25,783 nt of DNA. It comes from Candidatus [Bacteroides] periocalifornicus. Lineage in GTDB: Bacteria > Bacteroidota > Bacteroidia > Bacteroidales > CAJPTX01. The stretch covers positions 3,161-28,943 of the forward strand of contig LIIK01000035.1 of NCBI GenBank assembly GCA_001421095.1, given 5' to 3'. Position numbers and translations under genes: made by a program. The notes below the pieces were generated by a model. That model was not told the origin of the DNA and ran no database searches. It worked only from the letters and a program-made list of their open reading frames with translations. Shown piece after piece: positions 15,319 to 23,119 of this stretch (positions are counted from its first letter, which is position 1; each line of letters begins with the position of its first letter).

Positions 15319-16131
15319 CTACCAGTCCTTATTCGTTCTGCTCTTGCTACGTGTAGCCTTAGCTTTTTGCTTTTGCACCTTATCCTGCGTATCGGCCTCC
15401 TGACGCTCGAGAGCCTTCAGGAGTTGAGCCGCATCCTCCTGGGACATCTGCCCCTGCTGCTGATGCGCTTGGGAGTTTTGTTCTTGCTGATTACCCTGCT
15501 CCCTATTCTGCTCTTGCTGATTCTGCTTATCACGATCCTTCTGATCTTTACCCTGGTCCTTTTGTTCTTGACTTTGATCTTTATTCTGATTTTGATTCTG
15601 CTGGTTCTGATTCTGCTGATCTTTATTTTTATCTTTATCCTTCTGATCCTGATTCTGATTGTTTTGATCCTTATTCTGCCCTTGCTGTTTCTGTAGACGT
15701 CGGAGTGCCTCGGAGAGATTATAGCGAGCGTCCTCATCCTTCGGCTGCAGCTTTAGCGCTTGCTTGTAGGCCTCCACGCACTCGGGCAGCTTATTCTGCT
15801 TGAAGAGCGCATTGCCCAGATTGTACCACGAGGCGGCCTGGGTAGCAGGAGAACCGCCAGGGGCCGTGGCCAACCCCTCGTAGAACCGTTGGGCCTGCGC
15901 ATATTTCTTCTGTTCATACTGAGCATCGGCAAGGTTAAAACGCCCTTTTACAGAGGTAGAATCAGCGTTCAGAGCCTTCCAGTACTCTTTTTCAGCCGCA
16001 GCATGCTCCCCCTTACCATAGAGGCGATTCCCACCCCGGATGAAGCGCTCAGGCCTTTGCCCAAGCCCCTCAGAGGGCAGCAGGAACAGCGCGCCCACAG
16101 CCACCATACATACCATAAACCGCCAAGACAT
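15319..16131 (-). CDS. batC: BatC: TPR protein with Gln/Asn/Lys/Asp-rich tail
   Basis: A 270-residue exported protein: signal peptide 1-24 (ending GLGQ), TPR repeats at about 28-146 (FIRGGNRLYGKGEHAAAEKEY, WYNLGNALFKQNKLPECVEAY), then an extreme low-complexity tail at 147-228 made almost only of Q, N, K, D and E. It closes with a short helical end (SQEDAAQLLKALERQE) and a basic terminus. The TPR part fits BatC, which forms or supports a complex with BatB. The low-complexity tail is typical of this family in Bacteroidota but long here, and is encoded by degenerate short repeats (15448-15693) prone to length change. It lies 20 bp after batB and 25 bp before batD. Confidence 0.9.
   Translation of the reverse strand: MSWRFMVCMVAVGALFLLPSEGLGQRPERFIRGGNRLYGKGEHAAAEKEYWKALNADSTSVKGRFNLADAQYEQKKYAQAQRFYEGLATAPGGSPATQAASWYNLGNALFKQNKLPECVEAYKQALKLQPKDEDARYNLSEALRRLQKQQGQNKDQNNQNQDQKDKDKNKDQQNQNQQNQNQNKDQSQEQKDQGKDQKDRDKQNQQEQNREQGNQQEQNSQAHQQQGQMSQEDAAQLLKALERQEADTQDKVQKQKAKATRSKSRTNKDW
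15448..15693 (-). repeat. Low-complexity Gln/Asn/Lys/Asp coding tract within batC
   Basis: About 245 bp of degenerate CAG/AAT/AAG/GAT codons. On the complementary strand it reads as an artificial Leu/Ile-rich frame. It is likely to vary in length between strains. Confidence 0.75.
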
Positions 16132-16151
16132 TGCTTTATCCCCCTTCTGAA

Positions 16152-17192
16152 TTAATACGCAGATCGTCCCCCAGTAGCCCGGTAGATACGCCCGAGGTTA
16201 AACCACGGATTCCGCCTCTCTAGGACTATTGTTCCCAGCACCAGGAGGCCGAGAGCAATGGCCAGGAAGAGCTGGAATCGCTCATCGTAGCTAGTGTAGT
16301 TTACCTGCTCATACTCTGCCTTTTGCATAGTGTCTATCCCCTCGTATATGGGGTCGAGCCCACTCTGGAAGTTGGTTGCGTGCATATATACACCGCCCGT
16401 GGTAGCCGCTATGCTGGCAAGCACCTTCTCGTCGAGCCGAGAGATCACCACATTCCCAGCCCCATCCTTCTTGAGGCCGCCGCTAGCATCGGGCAATGGT
16501 GCACCCTCGAGCGAACCTATACCCACTGTGAAGATTTTGATCCCTTGCTTAGCGGCCTCTTCGGCAGCAGAGAGGGGGTCATCCTCATGGTTCTCGCCGT
16601 CTGATATCACCACTATTGCCCGTCCGATCCCCTCTTGCGGGCTGAATGAGCGCATAGCGAGCTGTAATGCAGAACCCAGCGCCGTCCCCTGCTCAGATAT
16701 CATATCGGTATTCACCTGCCCTAGGAACATCTGGGCCGAGGAGTAATCGTTCGTTATGGGGAGTTGCACGTAGGCACGCCCTGCAAAGAGAATCAGGCCG
16801 ATTCTATCGTCGTGCAATCGATTCAGAAGCTGTTGGATTCCCAATTTAGCCCGCTCTAACCTACTTGGACGAACATCCTGAGCCAGCATCGAGCGAGACA
16901 CATCCAGCACAAACATCACCTCAGCCCCCGTTCGCTTGGCCTTCTCTTGCCGCAAGCCGAACTGTGGGCGTGCCAAGGCCAGCACCACGCAGGCTATGGC
17001 CAACGAGAGCAATCCCCCCTTGAACCAGAACCGCCACTCCGAGGCATACGGCATCAGCATCCGCACATGCTGCGCATCACCTAGCCGGGCAATCCTCCGC
17101 CGTCTACGCCTCCGTGCCCAGAACATTAACAGCCATTGCACTGGCACTAGAAGCAAAAACCAAATGATTTCAACCTCGCCGAACCGAAACAT
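16152..17192 (-). CDS. batB: BatB: membrane-anchored von Willebrand A-domain protein
   Basis: A 346-residue inner-membrane protein with N-terminal membrane segments at about 9-25 and 58-75, and a vWA domain at about 90-290. The metal-ion-dependent adhesion site is complete: DxSxS at Asp97-Ser101 (DVSRS), the threonine in QGTALG, and the aspartate in ISDGEN. A C-terminal helix near 307-325 closes the protein. It is very similar in plan to BatA, and the pair is thought to form a complex that MoxR remodels. It lies 133 bp after batA. Confidence 0.93.
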   Translation of the reverse strand: MFRFGEVEIIWFLLLVPVQWLLMFWARRRRRRRIARLGDAQHVRMLMPYASEWRFWFKGGLLSLAIACVVLALARPQFGLRQEKAKRTGAEVMFVLDVSRSMLAQDVRPSRLERAKLGIQQLLNRLHDDRIGLILFAGRAYVQLPITNDYSSAQMFLGQVNTDMISEQGTALGSALQLAMRSFSPQEGIGRAIVVISDGENHEDDPLSAAEEAAKQGIKIFTVGIGSLEGAPLPDASGGLKKDGAGNVVISRLDEKVLASIAATTGGVYMHATNFQSGLDPIYEGIDTMQKAEYEQVNYTSYDERFQLFLAIALGLLVLGTIVLERRNPWFNLGRIYRATGGRSAY

Positions 17193-17325
17193 TGCGTATT
17201 CCTAATTTGCACTGGGTTACGCTACTGCTGCACCTGCCCCACTGGTGAGGCCTGCCAACTCCGCGAAAATAGCTTGCCCTGCGAAATTCCAGTTAAGAAA
17301 CCGTATACCCAACCCTCATTTGGGG

Positions 17326-18321
17326 CTATGGAAGCACCCGTAAACCCACGTAGCGCACTATCACCTCCGCCGCAAGCAGTAGCAAAGCGCACAGAGCCCA
17401 CAGCCAGTATTCCTCACTCCTATGCGTATATTCATCCACATGGATCTTGCTCTTCTCCAGCTGGTCGATCTCCGCGTACACCGCCTCTAGGCTCTTATTA
17501 TCGGTAGCCCTAAAATACTCCCCTCCCGTTAGCTGGGCCACCTCGCGCATAAGGGGTTCGTCTATCTGTACCTCCACATCCTGGTAGCGAACCCCAAAGG
17601 GCGTCTGCACCGGGTAGGGAGCCATACCCTTAGTGCCCACCCCTACCACGTATACCCTTATACCGTAAGCCTTAGCTATCTCAGCGGCGGTATAGGGAGC
17701 TATCTCGCCTGAGTTATTCATCCCGTCGGTCAGCAATATCACCACTCGGCTTACGGCATCGCTGTGTACAAGCCGATTCACCGCCATAGCCAAACCTGCA
17801 CCTATAGCCGTACCATCCTCTAGCATCCCCATTTCCACGCTGTTGAACTGATTGATCAGCGTGGCATGGTCCAGCGTAAGCGGACACATGGTGAATGCCT
17901 CTGCAGCAAAAATCACCAACCCCATCCTGTCGCTCGGGCGGCCTGAGATGAATTGGATTCCTATCTTCTTGGCAGCCTCTATTCGGTCGGGCTTGAAGTC
18001 GCGCGCCAGCATACTCCCGCTCACGTCTAGCGAGATCATGATGTCTATCCCCTCGGTTGTGGTCTGTTCACCCTTGCTGAAAGACTGCGGCCTGGCCAGT
18101 GCCACCACCAGGAATACCACGGCGAGCGAGCGCAATGCCAGCGGTATGAAACGAGACCACGCCCTCACCCGGCTCCGTCGGAAATTGAGCAGTGCAAAAC
18201 CTGGGAATTGAAGCGAATTCCGCCTATCCCGATCTCGCCATATCTCCCACCCCACCATAATGGGCACTAGGAGCAATAGCCAGAAATACCGAGGATTATA
18301 AAACTCTATACCAGCAAACAT
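17326..18321 (-). CDS. batA: BatA: membrane-anchored von Willebrand A-domain protein
   Basis: A 331-residue paralogue of BatB: membrane segments at about 12-28 and 58-76, a vWA domain from about 92 with a complete metal site (DVSGS at Asp99-Ser103, DGTAIG, LTDGMN), and a C-terminal helix near 308-327. The conserved ALARPQ segment before the vWA domain is shared with BatB. A substrate or partner cannot be read from the sequence. There is a 153-bp gap to the upstream BatD-like gene and no promoter box that I can see in it. Confidence 0.93.
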   Translation of the reverse strand: MFAGIEFYNPRYFWLLLLVPIMVGWEIWRDRDRRNSLQFPGFALLNFRRSRVRAWSRFIPLALRSLAVVFLVVALARPQSFSKGEQTTTEGIDIMISLDVSGSMLARDFKPDRIEAAKKIGIQFISGRPSDRMGLVIFAAEAFTMCPLTLDHATLINQFNSVEMGMLEDGTAIGAGLAMAVNRLVHSDAVSRVVILLTDGMNNSGEIAPYTAAEIAKAYGIRVYVVGVGTKGMAPYPVQTPFGVRYQDVEVQIDEPLMREVAQLTGGEYFRATDNKSLEAVYAEIDQLEKSKIHVDEYTHRSEEYWLWALCALLLLAAEVIVRYVGLRVLP

Positions 18322-18474
18322 AGGCTAAACGCCAAAATGTAGAAACCACCACACCGAACCGTAAAATTTGAGCAGAACCTTCGCCCTACCCTTCTTTTCC
18401 TTCTAAACCACATCAAACTACATCCAACCCTACAGAACCCGAACGGTTGTCCACCATCCCCCACCTCGTCCACA

Positions 18475-19464
18475 TCACCCCGCCAGCGGCTCTTCTGCCC
18501 TGGGAGCCTCCTCCGCAGTTGGCTGCACTCTCTGCTGGCTTTTTGTCTCTTCTGCAGCTATATCCTCCACAAGCGTAATGGCCGAATCTAGCGCGCCTAT
18601 GCACTCATTCTCTAGCGGCTTATGCTTGGCGAATTTGGCCAAATCGGCCATTTGCAGCACCCCGCGCAGCTCATTACGCCACTCGGGCTTACAACGCTCC
18701 TCCACCTTGAGTTGCTCTAGGATATTATCCGTAGTCTCCTCCATAGCCCGCACGCCCCACACAGCCTCCAGGTAGGTGCGCACAGCGTCTGTAATGGTGC
18801 TGAAAAACTCCTTAGCCCCACGTGATCGCCAAGCCGACTCCTGCCGAAGAGCGCGTAGCTGCTGTAAAGCAACCACATCGGGGGGGAGTGTTGGCACACG
18901 GCTTTCTGCCTTCACCTCCCGATGCCTATACCATCTCCAGAGCAAGAAACCTGCAAGGCACAGCAGCAGCACACCGCCTCCTAGGAGCAGCCAAGGGTAC
19001 ACCTCTCGCCACGTTATTCCCTGCTGCAGTGGTCCCACTATCGGTTTGATGTCTGCGTAGGCCGTGTCACGGGGCACAAAGTCCACATATATCAGCCCAG
19101 ACTCCGAGTAGAGCGTATCGACCCTTCCGCTGTAGCGGACAAGCACTGGTACCCGTGGTATTGCCTGCCAACCGCTATCATAGCTCGTTACCAGCAGGTG
19201 CAAACGCGAGGCGTAACCAGCACTGTCATACTGTAGCGTATCTATCACAGGCTGAGCATATAGCTCCACACCAGGACTTAGCTGCTCGGGAATCTCGCTG
19301 AATATGATATCTGCACCGCGCTGCGCCTGCACCTTTATCCACACGCTCAGCGAATCGCCCACCAGTATCGAATCGCGCCCCACACGGGTTACTATGCTCT
19401 GCGCCCACACATTAGAGGTAAGCAGCGCCACCAGCAAGCCCAAGAAGAAATAGCGGAATCGCAC
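18475..19464 (-). CDS. BatD-like hypothetical membrane protein of the Bat cluster
   Basis: About 330 residues from a GTG at 19464, which gives a clean signal peptide (MRFRYFFLGLLVALLTSNVWAQ). In-frame ATGs at 19551 and 19581 would add an unconvincing Gly/Arg-rich extension. The exported part (about 25-165) has a BatD-like beta-sandwich start (SIVTRVGRDSILVGDSLSVWIKV). One membrane helix (YPWLLLGGGVLLLCLAGFLLWRWY) follows, then a helical cytoplasmic tail. The same position between the DUF58 and batA genes holds a similar protein in other Bacteroidota bat clusters, as I recall. The name is by topology and context; no catalytic motif is visible. Confidence 0.8.
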   Translation of the reverse strand: MRFRYFFLGLLVALLTSNVWAQSIVTRVGRDSILVGDSLSVWIKVQAQRGADIIFSEIPEQLSPGVELYAQPVIDTLQYDSAGYASRLHLLVTSYDSGWQAIPRVPVLVRYSGRVDTLYSESGLIYVDFVPRDTAYADIKPIVGPLQQGITWREVYPWLLLGGGVLLLCLAGFLLWRWYRHREVKAESRVPTLPPDVVALQQLRALRQESAWRSRGAKEFFSTITDAVRTYLEAVWGVRAMEETTDNILEQLKVEERCKPEWRNELRGVLQMADLAKFAKHKPLENECIGALDSAITLVEDIAAEETKSQQRVQPTAEEAPRAEEPLAG

Positions 19465-19705
19465 TATGGCATTATGCCGCTTTCGCCCAGCACGGTGCGT
19501 AGAGTATGCCCGCCCCCCTCCGTATCCTAACGCGTAGCCACACGCTTGCATATTAGCATTCACCCCAAGAATCCTCCACACTTTTCAAAAAAATAGAGAC
19601 TTCCCAAAGCACCCAATTCATCGCCTCCCTGCCCTCCGTGGCGAGAAACCGCCCATACCCACACCATTGAGCCCTTTAGCACTTGCGCATCGGCTAGAAC
19701 CGTCC

Positions 19706-20593
19706 TCACCCCCTCTGCTTGAAGAGCTTCACCAGCGGGTACACATAGTCTTCCGCAGTACTTATGTTCACCCAGTCGACCCCGGCCCGTAGAAAAGCCC
19801 GCTGCAGATCAGCCTCCCGTTGCACTGCGGCCTCATGGTAGCGAGCCCGAAAACCCGCATCGCCACTATCAATCCAGCAGGTTCGCCCGGTTTCAGCATC
19901 GCCCAGCCGGAGCAGGCCCACGTTTGGCAGCGTCACCTCCCGAGGATCGTACACCCGAAGCCCCACCATATCGTGCTTATTAGACGCGATGTTGAGCGCA
20001 TCGGTAAATCGGAGAGCCTCCCCCTCGTAGTCCAAGAAATCGCTCAGCAAAAAGGTTGTGCAGCGTTTCCTTATCGCGTTGGTCAGATACCGCAACGCAC
20101 CACCCACATCCGTCTGCTTACCCGTGGGCTGAAAGCTCATGAGCTCCCAGATGATCCGCAGGATGTGCTTACGCCCCTTCTTTGGCGGAATGAACTGCTC
20201 CACCCGGTCGCTGAAGAGAATCACCCCGATCTTATCGTTATTCTGGATGGCAGAGAAGGCCAAGATTGCCGCAACCTCCGTCATCACATTCTTCTTGGTT
20301 AGGAGCTCGGTGCCAAAGAGCCGCGAGCCGCTCACATCCACGAGCAGCATCACCGTAAGCTCCCTCTCCTCTTCAAAGACCTTGATGTAGGGCTGGTTGA
20401 ACCGCGCCGTCACATTCCAGTCTATATTCCGCACATCGTCGCCATAGCGGTACTCGCGCACCTCGCTAAAGGCCATACCACGCCCCTTGAACGCGCTGTG
20501 GTACTCACCGGCGAATATCTGGTGCGAGAGCCCCCTTGCGCGAATCTCTACCCGACGCAAGCGCGCCAGCAGCTCCTTCTGTTCTTCGGCCAT
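19706..20593 (-). CDS. DUF58 / vWA-like protein of the MoxR-Bat cluster
   Basis: A 295-residue soluble protein with the DUF58 signature YRYGDDVRNIDWNVTARFNQPYIKVFEEERE (about 48-78), followed by a vWA-like domain. That domain begins LLVDVSGS, a DxSxS site at Asp86-Ser90. No membrane segment is seen. DUF58 proteins are usually encoded directly after a MoxR ATPase, as here (110 bp), and are thought to be MoxR partners. The next downstream gene is the BatD-like protein after a 241-bp spacer. Confidence 0.92.
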   Translation of the reverse strand: MAEEQKELLARLRRVEIRARGLSHQIFAGEYHSAFKGRGMAFSEVREYRYGDDVRNIDWNVTARFNQPYIKVFEEERELTVMLLVDVSGSRLFGTELLTKKNVMTEVAAILAFSAIQNNDKIGVILFSDRVEQFIPPKKGRKHILRIIWELMSFQPTGKQTDVGGALRYLTNAIRKRCTTFLLSDFLDYEGEALRFTDALNIASNKHDMVGLRVYDPREVTLPNVGLLRLGDAETGRTCWIDSGDAGFRARYHEAAVQREADLQRAFLRAGVDWVNISTAEDYVYPLVKLFKQRG

Positions 20594-20703
20594 AGCTGAA
20601 TGTAGACCCTACGTTTCACGTTGCAGCATAAAACCTCCACCGCCTACGACCCCCTTAGCCATATCCTGGCATCGCTAAGCTGGTCGTCCAGCCCCATTCG
20701 CCC

Positions 20704-21705
20704 CTACGGCACCTCCACCCGGTTGAGGATCTCGGTTACTATCTGCTCCGCCGTCACATTCTCCGCCTCCGCCTCGTAGGTCAGCCCCACCCTATGGCGC
20801 AGCACATCCATCGACACGGCGCGCACATCCTCGGGCACCACATAGCCCCGCCGCTTTATGAATGCGTAGGCCTTGGCTGCCATGGCTAGGCTGATGCTGG
20901 CGCGCGGACTGCCCCCGTAGCCGATGAGCGGTTTGAAGGTGCTCATCCCGTAATCCTCTGGGCGGCGCGTGGCGAACACTATATCCACTATGTAATGCTC
21001 TATCTTCTCGTCGAGGTACACCTCGCGCACCACCTCGCGGGCCTTCATGATATCCTCAGGCTTCACTACCGCCTTGGCCTGCGGGAACTCACCCGTTATG
21101 TTCTCCCTGATAATCCGCTGCTCCTCCCCCTTATCAGGGTAATCCAGGCATACCTTGAGCATGAAGCGGTCCACCTGCGCCTCTGGCAGCGGGTAGGTAC
21201 CCTCCTGCTCTATGGGGTTCTGGGTGGCAAGCACCAGGAAGGGTTTGGGTAGCGGGTAGGTCTGCTCCCCTATCGTCACCTGGCGTTCCTGCATAGCCTC
21301 CAGCAGCGCGCTCTGCACCTTGGCGGGCGCACGGTTGATCTCGTCGGCCAGCACGAAGTTCGCGAAAATAGGGCCGCGCTTCACCTCAAAGGCCTCCTGC
21401 TTCTGGCTGTAGATCATGGTGCCCACGAGGTCGGCAGGCAGCAAATCGGGCGTAAATTGGATTCGGGCAAACTTCGCATCTATACTCCGCGATAGCGTGC
21501 TTATCGCCAGGGTTTTCGCCAAGCCCGGCACACCCTCCAGCAGCACATGCCCATCGGCCAGCAGACCCACCAGCAGCGATTCCACCAAGTGCTTCTGCCC
21601 CACTATCACGCGCCCCATCTCCATCGTCAGCAGATCCACGAATCCGCTCTCCCGCTCTATCCGCGCATTCAACTCCCGAACATCTACACTACCACGCTCT
21701 TCCAT
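20704..21705 (-). CDS. moxR: MoxR-family AAA+ ATPase
   Basis: A 333-residue AAA+ ATPase, probably a chaperone-like remodelling enzyme for the vWA proteins encoded downstream. Walker A is GVPGLAKT (58-65) and Walker B is VLADEIN (118-124). The sensor 1 region ATQNP, the arginine-finger segment EAQVDRFM, and the C-terminal lid (GGSPRASISLAMAAKAYAF) are all present. It is the first gene of the operon, preceded by a -7 promoter box about 88 bp upstream and by a short inverted repeat next to its start codon. Confidence 0.95.
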   Translation of the reverse strand: MEERGSVDVRELNARIERESGFVDLLTMEMGRVIVGQKHLVESLLVGLLADGHVLLEGVPGLAKTLAISTLSRSIDAKFARIQFTPDLLPADLVGTMIYSQKQEAFEVKRGPIFANFVLADEINRAPAKVQSALLEAMQERQVTIGEQTYPLPKPFLVLATQNPIEQEGTYPLPEAQVDRFMLKVCLDYPDKGEEQRIIRENITGEFPQAKAVVKPEDIMKAREVVREVYLDEKIEHYIVDIVFATRRPEDYGMSTFKPLIGYGGSPRASISLAMAAKAYAFIKRRGYVVPEDVRAVSMDVLRHRVGLTYEAEAENVTAEQIVTEILNRVEVP

Positions 21706-21710
21706 AGACC

Positions 21711-21726
21711 ATTACAAGATTGTAAT
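21711..21726. promoter_or_regulatory. Inverted repeat before the moxR start
   Basis: ATTACAA-GA-TTGTAAT, two perfect 7-bp arms, lies 5 bp upstream of the moxR ATG, within the predicted leader. It could be an operator or an mRNA hairpin blocking the start. Confidence 0.4.
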
Positions 21727-21792
21727 ACACCTCGCATTCACCACAGATACCACACCGCAAAGCCCAACCCTACCCACCCTTGTCAGTATCCG

Positions 21793-21800
21793 CAAAATTA
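21793..21800 (-). promoter_or_regulatory. -7 promoter box of the moxR-bat operon
   Basis: Minus-strand TAATTTTG fits TAnnTTTG, about 88 bp before the moxR ATG. The -33 region is weak (TGA in place of TTG). It is the only such box I found upstream of the operon. Confidence 0.5.
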
Positions 21801-22010
21801 CATATTCTCTAACGGCGAATCACCCCGCATTATTGCAGAAAATACACAAAATTCCCCAAACGATCCACCTCTCCTTTTCCTGGGGGTTTTCCTACATAAA
21901 ACGCACATCGAATAGTAGATCCACGCAGTTCCTCTTGCCCAGGTTCTCTTTTTTCTGAAAAGGGCTGTTGCCGGGGGCTCGCGTTGGAACGTTTTTCAGC
22001 GTTCCCATTT

Positions 22011-22056
22011 AAAGCGCCCCCCGATGGCGGGAAATCTCACCATCAGGGGGTGCTTT
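22011..22056 (-). terminator. Likely terminator of floA
   Basis: A long hairpin of 16 pairs including one G-U, with one mismatch, starts 22 bp past the floA stop. Its outer arms are AAAGC and GCTTT. The downstream T-tract is only TTT, so termination may be inefficient. A second hairpin (GGAACG/CGTTCC) follows at 21986-22005. Confidence 0.6.
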
Positions 22057-22078
22057 TGCCTATGCCTGTTCCCCTCTA

Positions 22079-23068
22079 TCACCCAATGCTAGAGGGTGTA
22101 TCGCCACCCCGGTTGGCTATCGAATCGCGCATGGAGGTGTCGGCCTGCACATTCTTCAGCTGGTAGTAATCCATCACCCCGAGGTTCCCATTGCGCAGCG
22201 CCTCTGCCATAGCTAGCGGTACCTGCGCCTCGGCCTCTATCACCTTCGCGCGCATCTCTTGCGCCTTGGCGCGCATCTCCTGCTCGGTGGCCACAGCCAT
22301 CGCCCTACGCTCCTCGGCCTTAGCCTGGGCTATGTTCTTGTCCGCATTCGCCTGGTCTATCTGCAGCACCGCGCCGATGTTACGCCCTATGTCGATATCG
22401 GCTATGTCTATCGAGAGGATCTCGAAAGCCGTCCCGGCATCCAAACCCTTGTTCAGCACTACCTTCGATATGGAATCAGGGTTCTCCAGCACCTGCTTGT
22501 GTGAATCTGACGAGCCGATGGAAGATACGATCCCCTCGCCCACGCGGGCCAGCACGGTCTCCTCGCCCGCACCGCCCACTAGCTGCTTGATGTTGGCCCG
22601 AACCGTTACTCTGGCCTTGGCTATGAGCTGGATACCATCCTTAGCCACAGCCGTCACGGGGGGCGTGTTGATCACCTTCGGGATTACCGACATCTGCACC
22701 GCCTCGTACACATCGCGCCCGGCAAGGTCGATGGCCGTAGCCATGCGGAAATCGAGGGGGATGTTGGCCTTTTGGGCCGATACCAACGCATGAACAACCT
22801 TGGGCACATTACCCCCGGCAAGTAGGTGGGCCTCCAGGTCGTTACGGTAGAGCGTTAGCCCAGCCTTCGTCCCCTCTATGAGCGCCTGCACTATAATCCG
22901 CGGGGGTACACGACGCCAGCGCATCAATATCAGCTGGATGAGCGACACCCGAACCCCTGACACCAACGCCGAGAACCACAGCCCTACGGGCACGAAGTAG
23001 AACAGAATCCACAGCAACACCAGGCACGCCACTATGATGCCTATTGCAAAACCTATCCCTATATCCAT
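22079..23068 (-). CDS. floA: Flotillin-like protein FloA (UPF0365)
   Basis: A 329-residue protein of the bacterial flotillin-like family that organises membrane microdomains. A hydrophobic N-terminal hairpin (about 5-30, followed by a second amphipathic stretch) anchors it. An SPFH/band-7-type core then includes the highly conserved stretches RVPPRIIVQALIEGTKAGL, IPLDFRMATAIDLAGRDV and DIGRNIGAVLQIDQANADKNIAQAKAEERRAMAVA. A charged Ala/Glu-rich coiled-coil (about 245-290) follows. Length and order are normal for the family. It follows the ClC gene by 51 bp with no promoter box and is probably co-transcribed. Confidence 0.95.
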   Translation of the reverse strand: MDIGIGFAIGIIVACLVLLWILFYFVPVGLWFSALVSGVRVSLIQLILMRWRRVPPRIIVQALIEGTKAGLTLYRNDLEAHLLAGGNVPKVVHALVSAQKANIPLDFRMATAIDLAGRDVYEAVQMSVIPKVINTPPVTAVAKDGIQLIAKARVTVRANIKQLVGGAGEETVLARVGEGIVSSIGSSDSHKQVLENPDSISKVVLNKGLDAGTAFEILSIDIADIDIGRNIGAVLQIDQANADKNIAQAKAEERRAMAVATEQEMRAKAQEMRAKVIEAEAQVPLAMAEALRNGNLGVMDYYQLKNVQADTSMRDSIANRGGDTPSSIG

Positions 23069-23119
23069 ACTCTTCTAACGTTTAAACAATTGTAAAACAA
23101 AGAATTGACTGCATCAACA

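Larger units (their letters stand above)
21706..22078. other. Intergenic region between floA and moxR
   Basis: About 370 bp with no gene. It holds the moxR promoter elements, two adjacent hairpins (21986-22005 and 22011-22056) beyond floA, and otherwise AT-richer sequence with no repeats. Confidence 0.6.

Noticed and set aside
15193..15696. Plus-strand frame rich in Leu and Ile that looks like a membrane protein
   Set aside because: It is the complement of the Gln/Asn/Lys/Asp tract of batC; the hydrophobicity is an artefact.
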